Part shown: positions 7,773 to 13,744 of the stretch, piece by piece
Layout: each line of letters opens with the position of its first letter
Numbering within the stretch: position 1 is the stretch's first letter
Program-made: the position numbers and the translations under genes
The notes under the pieces: generated by a model
What the model was told of the DNA's origin: nothing
The model's input: only the letters and a program-made list of their open reading frames with translations
The model's database searches: none
DNA from: CAYUQT01 sp964596165
GTDB taxonomy: Bacteria; Planctomycetota; Phycisphaerae; UBA1845; JAFGLZ01
Direction: 5' to 3'
DNA length: 13,744 nucleotides
Assembly (NCBI GenBank): GCA_964596165.1
Contig: CAZQTW010000111.1
Location: 1-13,744, forward strand

Positions 7773-8882
7773 TCAGGAGATCGGATACCGGCCGGCCTTT
7801 TTGGCATACTCCACGACCCGGATCAGCGTATCGGGCCGGACGCCCGGGTACGTTTCGCCGCCGATAGCCAGGCCAAATCCGCCTCCCGGCGCGCAGACGT
7901 TCAGGGCATGATCGACCGCGGGCTTGGCACGTTCGAAATCGTGGTAGAGGTCTTTGCAGTTCAGCCCACCGGTGAAGAACGTCTTGCCGCCAAGGTGTTT
8001 CTTGGCGGCTTCACAACTCGAAAAGCCGCCCATGTCCATCGCGGTCAGCTTCATCTCATCGGCGTACATCCGAAAGTGATGATCGTTCGGACCGTCGGCA
8101 TGAAGGTACCGATACTCGCTTCCGTAGCGGTCGTACAAGGCCTTGTTGTACGTGAAGACGTATTGCTTATACATTTCACTCGAAATGAACGCGCTGTTGT
8201 CGTCGGCTAGGCTGAGGCGGGTCTGTTGGTCCCGTCCGTCGGCGCGGTTGTAGAAGTCCGCCAGCCGGCAGTAGGTTTCAAAGCATTTCCTCAACAGCAT
8301 GTCCGCGTGTTCCGGGTCGGCGTAGAGCAGTTCATACACTTTTGCCGGATCCATGATCGCGCACGCACAACTCAACGGCGGATGCATGTTGATTCGGCCG
8401 CCCGTGGCGGGCAGCTTCGGGGCAACGCGGTTGGCCTTGCGAACAAAGACCTCGCCGAGTTGCAGCATCTCGCGAACGCGAGGGTGCTTTTCGAAGTCCG
8501 GCACCTGAAGCCTCTCGATGTCCTCAACCGTTTCAAGAATCGGGACGATCCGAGGGCTCGTGTCGTCGGGATACTCGATTGGGCAATTGAAGATGATCGC
8601 TTCTTGGATCGGTCCGATGTCCCAGAACAAACCGGTATCAACGCGGTCGTCGCCCAGTTCCCCATATGACCACTTCAGACCGCGAAGCTGCACTTCCAGG
8701 CAGACCTCTTGACTGGTGTAGTAGTCGCGTATGTTGTACCCGAACAGCTTGCAATAGAAGCTGCCGCCGGTGCTGATGAGGATCGGCACGCGATCGGGCT
8801 CGCGAAAGCTCCGGGCGATCTCCCATCGCCTTTGGGACTCTCTTATTCGGGACTCATGTTTCTCAGGATTGAAGTCAATCAC
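7773..8882 (-). CDS. Uroporphyrinogen decarboxylase (URO-D) superfamily protein, not HemE
   Basis: The 369-residue product follows the URO-D/cobalamin-methyltransferase pattern. REPDRVPI (27-34) is near the N-terminus, LADDNSAFISSEMYKQYVF lies in the middle, YLHADGPNDHH (259-269) is at the position of the H-x-C/H-x-G metal-site strand, GGLNCKDLY (305-313) follows, and the C-terminus has GGGFGLAIGGETYPG. The RQAGRY motif of true HemE is absent, so heme synthesis is unlikely. Relatives include corrinoid methyltransferases such as MtaA and many uncharacterised proteins. I chose the GTG at 8882 because GGAGG lies eight bases upstream and a TTGACA/CATCAT promoter lies just beyond. Alternatives are ATG 8924, ATG 8936 and TTG 8951, none with a good ribosome site. 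First gene of the run ending at 4583. Substrate unknown. Confidence 0.82.
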   Translation of the reverse strand: MIDFNPEKHESRIRESQRRWEIARSFREPDRVPILISTGGSFYCKLFGYNIRDYYTSQEVCLEVQLRGLKWSYGELGDDRVDTGLFWDIGPIQEAIIFNCPIEYPDDTSPRIVPILETVEDIERLQVPDFEKHPRVREMLQLGEVFVRKANRVAPKLPATGGRINMHPPLSCACAIMDPAKVYELLYADPEHADMLLRKCFETYCRLADFYNRADGRDQQTRLSLADDNSAFISSEMYKQYVFTYNKALYDRYGSEYRYLHADGPNDHHFRMYADEMKLTAMDMGGFSSCEAAKKHLGGKTFFTGGLNCKDLYHDFERAKPAVDHALNVCAPGGGFGLAIGGETYPGVRPDTLIRVVEYAKKAGRYPIS

Positions 8883-8922
8883 CCGCGCTGCCTCCGAATT
8901 CCGTTGAATTCGAACTGGGGGC

Positions 8923-8951
8923 ATGATGAGGTCCATGTCCGGGGGTGTCAA
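8923..8951 (-). promoter_or_regulatory. Promoter of the URO-D-like/Tat/glycosyltransferase operon
   Basis: On the minus strand a perfect TTGACA (plus 8946-8951) is followed after 17 bases by CATCAT (plus 8923-8928, four of six matches). Transcription would start near 8916, about 34 bases before the GTG at 8882. This supports the shorter start for the URO-D-like gene. Confidence 0.5.
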
Positions 8952-8967
8952 GACGGCCGGTTCCGTG

Positions 8968-8991
8968 GACCGTGATGACGGTCGTCGACCG
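8968..8991. promoter_or_regulatory. Overlapping palindromes between divergent promoters, candidate operator
   Basis: GACCGT-GATG-ACGGTC (8968-8983) and CGGTCG-T-CGACCG (8979-8991) are perfect inverted repeats that share five bases. They lie between the minus-strand -35 (8946-8951) and the plus-strand -35 (9034-9039). The position suits a regulator controlling both transcripts; no regulator gene is in the window. Confidence 0.4.
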
Positions 8992-9033
8992 GCGAGTGGA
9001 ACGTATTCCGGGAGATGCGGACGGGGACCGGCC

Positions 9034-9062
9034 TTGTAAGCGGCAGCCCTTGCACGTATAGT
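9034..9062 (+). promoter_or_regulatory. Sigma70-type promoter of the tandem secreted-protein genes
   Basis: TTGTAA (9034-9039) and TATAGT (9057-9062) are 17 bases apart. Transcription would start near 9069 and leave a leader of about 110 bases before the GTG at 9182. The leader carries a short perfect hairpin, GTCCC-TTC-GGGAC, at 9137-9149. Confidence 0.6.
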
Positions 9063-9170
9063 GAAATGGACATGGCAGAGGGGCCGGCGAATGAACGTTT
9101 TTCTTTTCCTTCCACGCCGATTCCTATCATCCGCTAGTCCCTTCGGGACGGGTCCGCGGTTGCCTAGATG

Positions 9171-9176
9171 AGGAGG
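9171..9176 (+). promoter_or_regulatory. Strong ribosome binding site deciding a GTG start
   Basis: AGGAGG is followed by GGGTT and the GTG at 9182, five bases away. This very strong site supports the GTG start and suggests high expression of the secreted protein. Confidence 0.75.
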
Positions 9177-9181
9177 GGGTT

Positions 9182-10711
9182 GTGAAGGGTCCCTGTTTGT
9201 TTACCTCGTTCCTATGGGTCGCCTTGGCTGTGGCGACACCGTGTCCGCTGCTCGCGGACTACTACGACGGTTTTGACGCAAACGACATCTGGGGACCCGA
9301 CCCCAACTACGCGAACTGGGATGGAATCACGGCAATGGGCGCCGGTGCCCCGCCCATGCTGGCCGTGTTTGACGCCAACTACTCCTGGGCGATCGACAAT
9401 CCCCAGTGGTGGATCTACAAGCTCATGTGCAACACGGCAACCAGCTACGTCGATCCCAACGGCAGGGCGGCGCGAATCATCTTACGATCCAATCCCTATT
9501 CAGGGTCTTATGGGGTGATGGCCCTCGCTCCCGACGACAACAACCCCGATCCCAACACAAGCAATACGTACTGGGACGACACGACCAACCACTACGTCCT
9601 CGTGAAGGTCTATTATCCGGGTTACTTCGCCCACGAGAATGATCCGAACTATGACAGAGGAACGGCCGCCATCATCATGCACGGTCATCCTCAGCTTTGG
9701 ACCGGCCTGACGTTTGGGATGGGGTTCCACAACTGCGCGTACCAGAACGGCGATCCGAACATCCCGCTCGGCTATGAGCTGGAGCGCTACTGGACCCAGC
9801 ATTTTAATCTTCAGGCCATTCAAGGACCTTCCGTACTGAATATCCAACGACTCGACATCGATCCGAACGGCATGCGGGCACGGGGGAGTCTGGATCCCGG
9901 CACGCGGGATCCCAACGACCTTACTCGTCTGGCCCCTCCGGAGGGCCTCTTCGGCAATCCGTATCGGATGCCTCAGTACAACGGCGACCCAAACCTGCGG
10001 TTCATCGATTACGATCAGATGGAACGGGACGGATTCTGGATGTTGATGCAGTTTGAGATCGACCCGAATCACTCCCCCGGCGATCCAAACGGCAAGTACC
10101 TGAGGGGGGCGATTTGGCCGGGCGACAAATACGGATGGAACGGCCAGTGGATGCTTTCGTACCACTTGGCCGATCCCTGGTGGACGAGCGCGGACCCGAA
10201 TGGATGGTATGCTTCGACAGGTCGCACGGGATTGATGTGCTGGACGGGTTGTCCCGGCTATCCGGGGTATAACGCCGGGTTTCCCGGCGACGTGGTCTAT
10301 GACGGCATCGAGGCCCGCACGGCGATCTTCAACGGCATCCCTCGCCGGTTGGAATTGAAGGTGGAGAAGCCGCAGTACATGTACTCGGTCAAGGTAGCGC
10401 CCGACCTGCGCGACCCCAACGATCCGAACATGCCGGAGGAGCGGTACTACCGATTCACGGACGGCACGCCGATCGTGATGACGGCCGCTCCGATCGGCGG
10501 GAGGGTGTTCGTGGGTTGGGCGGTTTGGTCGGATCCGAACACGTATCCGGACGCAAACTTCGTGGTTCTTGACTCCAATGCCGTGCTTCACCTGGTGATG
10601 GACGGCGACAAGATCGTGGAAGCGGCGTTTGGTTGCGGCGGCGGTGTGGGGGGGTTTTTCGGAATCGGATTCGTCTTGGCGTTGGCCGCGTTTGTCCGTC
10701 GGCCGACGTAA
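9182..10711 (+). CDS. Secreted DPN-rich protein with InlB-like repeat and Cys-type C-terminal anchor
   Basis: The family is not recognised by name. The 509-residue protein starts with a signal peptide (hydrophobic core about 6-20, likely cut after LLA before DYY). The large middle region is rich in Asp-Pro-Asn, with 14 DPN tripeptides, and in aromatic residues such as NPQWWIYKLM; its ending GDVVYDGIEARTAIF recalls beta-sandwich carbohydrate-binding modules, a weak guess. Residues 390-483 look like a single InlB B-repeat-like domain: PIVMTAAP, then VFVGWAVW, ending VMDGDKIVEAAF. The tail (484-509) has C485 with glycines, a hydrophobic helix and R506-R507, as in MYXO-CTERM-type sorting signals. 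Likely exported and held at the cell surface. First of two tandem paralogues; the next gene starts 34 bp downstream. Confidence 0.88.
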   Translation: MKGPCLFTSFLWVALAVATPCPLLADYYDGFDANDIWGPDPNYANWDGITAMGAGAPPMLAVFDANYSWAIDNPQWWIYKLMCNTATSYVDPNGRAARIILRSNPYSGSYGVMALAPDDNNPDPNTSNTYWDDTTNHYVLVKVYYPGYFAHENDPNYDRGTAAIIMHGHPQLWTGLTFGMGFHNCAYQNGDPNIPLGYELERYWTQHFNLQAIQGPSVLNIQRLDIDPNGMRARGSLDPGTRDPNDLTRLAPPEGLFGNPYRMPQYNGDPNLRFIDYDQMERDGFWMLMQFEIDPNHSPGDPNGKYLRGAIWPGDKYGWNGQWMLSYHLADPWWTSADPNGWYASTGRTGLMCWTGCPGYPGYNAGFPGDVVYDGIEARTAIFNGIPRRLELKVEKPQYMYSVKVAPDLRDPNDPNMPEERYYRFTDGTPIVMTAAPIGGRVFVGWAVWSDPNTYPDANFVVLDSNAVLHLVMDGDKIVEAAFGCGGGVGGFFGIGFVLALAAFVRRPT

Positions 10712-10745
10712 GGATCGCCGGATTCCGGGAGTGAAGGAGAGGACC

Positions 10746-12275
10746 ATGAAAGGGATGTACTTTCTGTCGATGGTGGGGATCCTGGCCCTCGCGACGGGGC
10801 CCGGCAGGGTGTTGGCGGACTATTACGACAGTTTCGACAGCAACGATCTTTGGGGCCCCGACCCCAACTACCGGGACCTGACCGGCATCACGGGTGTGAC
10901 GAGCTCGCCGCCGCCGTTGCTGGCTCATTTCGACGCGAACTACTCTTGGGAAGTGGACAATCCTCAGTGGTGGATCTACAAGCTCATGTGCAGAGCTGAA
11001 ACCAGCTTTGCCGACGCCAATTACGGCGCTGTGCGGCTCTTTCTCACTGCTCACCCCTACTCACCGGCGGTCGGGGGGATTGCCATTGCCGTCGACGACA
11101 ACAATCAGGATCCCAACACGAGCAACTCATACTGGGACGACACGACAAACCACTACATCCTGGTCAGGGTCTTTTATCCGGGCTATTACGGTCACCAAGA
11201 CGATCCGAATTATGATCGGGGGGACGCCGGCATCGTCATGCACGGGCATCCCCAGCTTTGGACCGCATTACAGTTTTCGAGGTGCTTCCACAACTGTGCA
11301 TACCAGAACGGTGACCCGAATAGACCGCTTGGCTATGAACGTGAACGATATTGGACTCAACATCTCTCTCTCGGGGCGATTCAGGGTCCGCTGGGGTGGA
11401 ACATCCAACGGCTCGACATCGATCCGAACGGCATGCGGGCCAACGGGAGTCTGGATCCCAACACGCGGGATCCGAACGACCTGACTCGGTTGGCCCCGCC
11501 GGAGGGCTACTTCGGTAATCCGTATAGAATGCCGCAGTACCACGGAGATCCCAATCTGCGGTACAGGAATTTCGATCAGGAGGAACGAGACGGATTCTGG
11601 ATGCTGATGCAGTTCGAGCAGGACCCCAATTCCTCGCCCGGCGATCCGAACGGCAAGTACCTGCGAGGAGCGATGTGGACGGGGGACAAGTATGACTGGA
11701 ATGGACAGTGGATGCTTTCGTACCACTTGGCCGAGCCCTATTGGAGCGGCGGAAACCCGATCGATTGGTACGTGGCATCAGGCCGTAGTGCGCTCATGCT
11801 TTCGACGGGGACGCCCGGTGATCCGGGGTGGGGCGCCGGTTTTCCGGGCGATATGGTCTTTGATGATGTGGAGGCCCGCACGGCGATCTTTAACGGCATC
11901 CCTCGGTTGTTGGACCTGAAGGTGGTCAAGCCGCAGTACAAGGAGTCGGTGAAGGTGGCGCCGAACCTGGTCGATCCGGACGATCCGAACACGCCGGAAG
12001 AGCGGTACTATCGGTTCACGGACGGCACGCCGATCGTGATGACGGCGACGCCGGTGAGCGGGAAGTCGTTCGGGGGCTGGGCGATTTGGTCGGATCCGAG
12101 CAAGTATCCGGACGCGAACTTCGCGGTGTTGGACTCCAACGCGGTGGTTCACGTGGTGATGGACAGCGACAAGATCGTCGAGGCGACGTTCAAGTGCGGC
12201 AGCGGGGTGGAGCCGCTGATCGGCATCGGGTTGTTCGTTCTGGCGATGGCGGTGGTGGTGCGTCGGTTGACGTAG
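10746..12275 (+). CDS. Secreted DPN-rich protein, tandem paralogue
   Basis: Also 509 residues and alignable with the upstream gene almost end to end; single-residue length differences in the signal peptide and tail cancel out. By eye well over half the residues are identical, highest in the middle, e.g. DNPQWWIYKLMC, RDPNDLTRLAPPEG and EARTAIFNGIPR. It has a signal peptide ending VLA before DYY, 11 DPN tripeptides, an InlB-like repeat (TPIVMTATP to DKIVEATF) and a tail with C484, a hydrophobic helix and R506-R507. The ATG at 10746 has AAGGAG six bases upstream and a start (MKG) matching the paralogue; the frame is open further upstream but without a matching sequence. Probably co-transcribed with the first copy. 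It differs most at the signal peptide, the variable segment near residue 350 and the tail. Function unknown; a surface role is inferred. Confidence 0.87.
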   Translation: MKGMYFLSMVGILALATGPGRVLADYYDSFDSNDLWGPDPNYRDLTGITGVTSSPPPLLAHFDANYSWEVDNPQWWIYKLMCRAETSFADANYGAVRLFLTAHPYSPAVGGIAIAVDDNNQDPNTSNSYWDDTTNHYILVRVFYPGYYGHQDDPNYDRGDAGIVMHGHPQLWTALQFSRCFHNCAYQNGDPNRPLGYERERYWTQHLSLGAIQGPLGWNIQRLDIDPNGMRANGSLDPNTRDPNDLTRLAPPEGYFGNPYRMPQYHGDPNLRYRNFDQEERDGFWMLMQFEQDPNSSPGDPNGKYLRGAMWTGDKYDWNGQWMLSYHLAEPYWSGGNPIDWYVASGRSALMLSTGTPGDPGWGAGFPGDMVFDDVEARTAIFNGIPRLLDLKVVKPQYKESVKVAPNLVDPDDPNTPEERYYRFTDGTPIVMTATPVSGKSFGGWAIWSDPSKYPDANFAVLDSNAVVHVVMDSDKIVEATFKCGSGVEPLIGIGLFVLAMAVVVRRLT

Positions 12276-12347
12276 GGGCCGGCGTCGGATTTGATGATTG
12301 GGCTTGATTCTTGTGTCGAGTCCGATCGTTCATGCGGGCGTACAGGA

Positions 12348-12390
12348 AACGAGGCGGTCGAGATCACCCTGTGGTTTCGGCCGCCTCGTT
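12348..12390 (+). terminator. Probable terminator of the secreted-protein operon
   Basis: AACGAGGCGG (12348-12357) pairs perfectly with CCGCCTCGTT (12381-12390), and the intervening bases can extend the stem. The tail CTTGAC has few T residues, so efficiency is uncertain. It lies 72 bases after the last stop codon and before the convergent tRNA gene. Confidence 0.5.
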
Positions 12391-12477
12391 CTTGACACGG
12401 CAGCCCGCGGTTCCGGCGCGGCGACGAGCGGTGTCTTTCCCATGGTGCCGATCGTTGCCTTCCGTCTGTGCGCAAGA

Positions 12478-12505
12478 AAAGGGGACCGCTTGTGGGGTCC
12501 CCTTT
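12478..12505 (-). terminator. Intrinsic terminator downstream of tRNA-Ser
   Basis: AAAGGGGACC (12478-12487) and GGTCCCCTTT (12496-12505) form a perfect 10-bp stem with an eight-base loop. On the minus strand it is followed by a T-rich tail (CCCCTTTTCTTG), ten bases after the tRNA 3' end. The plus-strand side (CCCCTTTATTC) could also work, so it may act both ways. Confidence 0.7.
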
Positions 12506-12514
12506 ATTCTGAAC

Positions 12515-12605
12515 CGGAGAGGGGGGGATTCGAACCCCCGGGCCCGGGAATACCCAGACCAACGGTTTAGCAAACCGTCGCATTAAGCCGCTCTGCCACC
12601 TCTCC
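12515..12605 (-). tRNA. tRNA-Ser (anticodon GCT)
   Basis: Folding on the minus strand gives a seven-bp acceptor stem (GGAGAGG with CCTCTCC) plus discriminator G, and an anticodon stem-loop ACGGT-TTGCTAA-ACCGT with anticodon GCT at plus 12569-12571 (reads AGC/AGT). A long class II variable arm (CTGGG/CCCGG region) and the T arm GGGGG-TTCGAAT-CCCCC complete it. The long variable arm confirms serine. CCA is not encoded, as GTTC follows the discriminator. Confidence 0.95.
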
Positions 12606-12657
12606 GACTTCGGCCTTGGTGGTCCGGAGGAACACTTCACTCGGGCCATCTCGTTAC

Positions 12658-12686
12658 ACGCTATCCTTACCTCTCGGCGCTGTCAA
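12658..12686 (-). promoter_or_regulatory. Promoter of tRNA-Ser
   Basis: A perfect minus-strand TTGACA (plus 12681-12686) lies 17 bases from TAGCGT (plus 12658-12663), which is a poor -10. Transcription would start near 12651, about 46 bases ahead of the mature tRNA 5' end. Confidence 0.45.
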
Positions 12687-12921
12687 GGTACGGACGATCG
12701 TCCCACGTTGTCCACCCGTTTGGGGCGTTCGTGCGCGATCACAGACCGCCAAGAAGGGTCCCCCCGCGATGAGGCCGGAGGGTTGACGGTGCGATCGAAC
12801 GCCAAGATCCCACCGACGCCCTACCACGGAGCGGTTCTTCTTGCAGGACAGCCTCGCAGGTCAGAAACTCATGAATGACGCGGACGCTCGACGGCGGGGC
12901 GTATTGCATACTGCTATGATA
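12687..12921. other. Intergenic stretch without a gene
   Basis: With the tRNA promoter just to the left, this makes about 315 bases between tRNA-Ser and the glutaredoxin-like gene. I see no coding frame with a start and ribosome site, and no RNA fold I recognise. TGCTATGAT at 12912-12920 resembles an extended -10 on the plus strand but nothing supported lies downstream of it. Confidence 0.5.
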
Positions 12922-13338
12922 TCACGTTCGGTCGAGCGTTCCGCCCCCCAGTCCCTTTCCCGAGCCGGCGGATTCATCCTTCTGTCGACGTCGCTCCTGC
13001 ATCTTTCGCATGGTGATGGTCTGGAGGATGATCTTTAATTCGTGCTCGTTGATCTGGCGGCGAAAACGCTCCGTCCCCTCGACCAACACCACCGGCGTGT
13101 CCTTGCCGTAGGCGATTTCCAGGGCGATGTCATGCGTGACGTCATGCATCCTGATCTGAAGAGGGAACTTCTGGTGGGCATCGCTGAGCATACGCTTGGC
13201 TTGTTCCGTGCGCACACACCCCGCACGGGTGTACACGTCTACGCGAATGGCATTCTCAACAGCAGGCAACCGGGCACCCCCCTGGACGACTCGAAAGTAG
13301 ATTTCGCTTCGGGACCGGGCGACGACACGCAACACCAC
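12922..13338 (-). CDS. Glutaredoxin/DUF836-like thioredoxin-fold protein with a single active-site Cys
   Basis: The 138-residue product has a small thioredoxin-like core: VDVYTRAGCVRTEQAKRML (33-51) is the first strand, active site and helix, and TPVVLVEG supplies the expected cis-proline and following strand. In typical relatives the motif is YTxxGCxxC; here C41 is kept and the second cysteine is Thr44, and no other Cys occurs. It could act as a monothiol thiol-transfer or Fe-S-related protein, or have lost redox function. The C-terminal 25 or so residues are charged and Gly-rich. The start is uncertain: GTG at 13338 has only a weak ribosome site, while a TTG at 13269 has a G-rich stretch seven bases upstream and would give 115 residues closer to the family length. 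It lies between tRNA-Ser and the 16S terminator, on the same strand. Confidence 0.68.
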   Translation of the reverse strand: MVLRVVARSRSEIYFRVVQGGARLPAVENAIRVDVYTRAGCVRTEQAKRMLSDAHQKFPLQIRMHDVTHDIALEIAYGKDTPVVLVEGTERFRRQINEHELKIILQTITMRKMQERRRQKDESAGSGKGLGGGTLDRT

Positions 13339-13534
13339 CAGTCTATCATTCTTCGCCTGACTATGGTAGTCCCTTTCCTCATTGCCGGTCGTGAATCAGA
13401 AACCCATGTGGCAATCCGGTATCTGTCTTTGGGCAGTTGATATGGGACCTTCCAAATACAACCATTGGACCGACGGTTGGTTGCCGTCGGCGCCGGTCCG
13501 AATGTGGAGTACGTTGACAGTGTAAGCTACGAAC
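13339..13534. other. Intergenic stretch with one hairpin, no gene
   Basis: No supported gene is seen. CCGACGG (13470-13476) and CCGTCGG (13484-13490) form a perfect 7-bp stem with a seven-base loop, with no T-tract. A promoter for the glutaredoxin-like gene must lie here if the 16S terminator is effective, but none stands out. Confidence 0.5.
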
Positions 13535-13568
13535 AAAAAGACGCCCGCGGAATACTCCGCGAGCGTCT
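13535..13568 (-). terminator. Strong intrinsic terminator after 16S rRNA
   Basis: The stem arms at 13539-13551 and 13556-13568 pair over 13 positions around a four-base loop and are followed on the minus strand by a T run (plus 13535-13539). One position is a G-U wobble on the minus strand but a C-A mismatch on the plus strand, which fixes the direction as minus. It stops the 16S transcript about 130 bases past the rRNA end. Confidence 0.85.

Positions 13569-13744
<176 letters not shown>

Noticed and set aside
9069..9181. Possible riboswitch in the 110-base leader of the secreted-protein operon
   Set aside because: Only one short hairpin (9137-9149) is evident; no known riboswitch core or leader terminator could be recognised.
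9168..9185. Five-codon mini-ORF (ATG to TGA) containing the ribosome site and overlapping the GTG start
   Set aside because: The codons arise from the purine-rich SD itself, there is no separate upstream ribosome site, and the length makes chance likely.
9500..10747. Long minus-strand open frame (415 codons) across the first secreted-protein gene
   Set aside because: A similar antisense frame with matching sequence appears opposite the second paralogue only because the sense genes are duplicates. The composition is Arg/Val/His-rich with no start signal.
12912..12920. Extended -10-like TGCTATGAT on the plus strand
   Set aside because: No -35 at proper spacing and no supported plus-strand gene downstream; it lies against the minus-strand glutaredoxin-like gene.

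Overview
The window is GC-rich bacterial DNA that most resembles a planctomycete, probably of the Phycisphaerae type. Three things point that way: secreted proteins packed with Asp-Pro-Asn (DPN) tripeptides, a 16S rRNA gene with no 23S behind it, and a Tat-exported DUF4838-like protein beside a URO-D-family protein. This is inference from gene content; the 47-49 bases of 16S present cannot assign a taxon. Shine-Dalgarno sites match the anti-SD (CCTCC) of that 16S, and several sigma70-type promoters can be read directly.

Layout. Positions 1-2868 (minus) hold two overlapping genes for GT-C/PMT-like multi-membrane glycosyltransferases; the second runs off the left edge. A compact divergent promoter region (about 2940-3010) separates them from a plus-strand B12-binding radical SAM enzyme (3088-4497). 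Facing that gene is a three-gene minus-strand operon transcribed from about 8916 down to 4583: a URO-D-superfamily protein, a Tat-exported DUF4838-like protein, and a third GT-C paralogue. A second divergent promoter region (about 8920-9065), with palindromes in the middle, drives on the plus strand two tandem 509-residue secreted paralogues (9182-10711 and 10746-12275). Both end in a Cys-containing membrane tail with a twin-Arg end, like a C-terminal sorting signal. The right end is a minus-strand stable-RNA region: tRNA-Ser(GCT) with its own promoter and terminator, a small glutaredoxin-like gene that keeps only one of the two active-site cysteines, a strong intrinsic terminator, and the 3' end of 16S rRNA.

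How it may work together (inference). The GT-C enzymes would move sugars from lipid carriers to acceptors on the outer face of the membrane. The radical SAM enzyme could modify a lipid or glycan in the same pathway. The URO-D-like/Tat-DUF4838/GT-C operon looks like surface-glycan metabolism, and the tandem DPN-rich proteins look like exported, membrane-anchored surface proteins. Regulatory coupling between the operon and the surface-protein pair is plausible because they share one divergent control region. No defence system, CRISPR array, insertion sequence or phage gene was seen.
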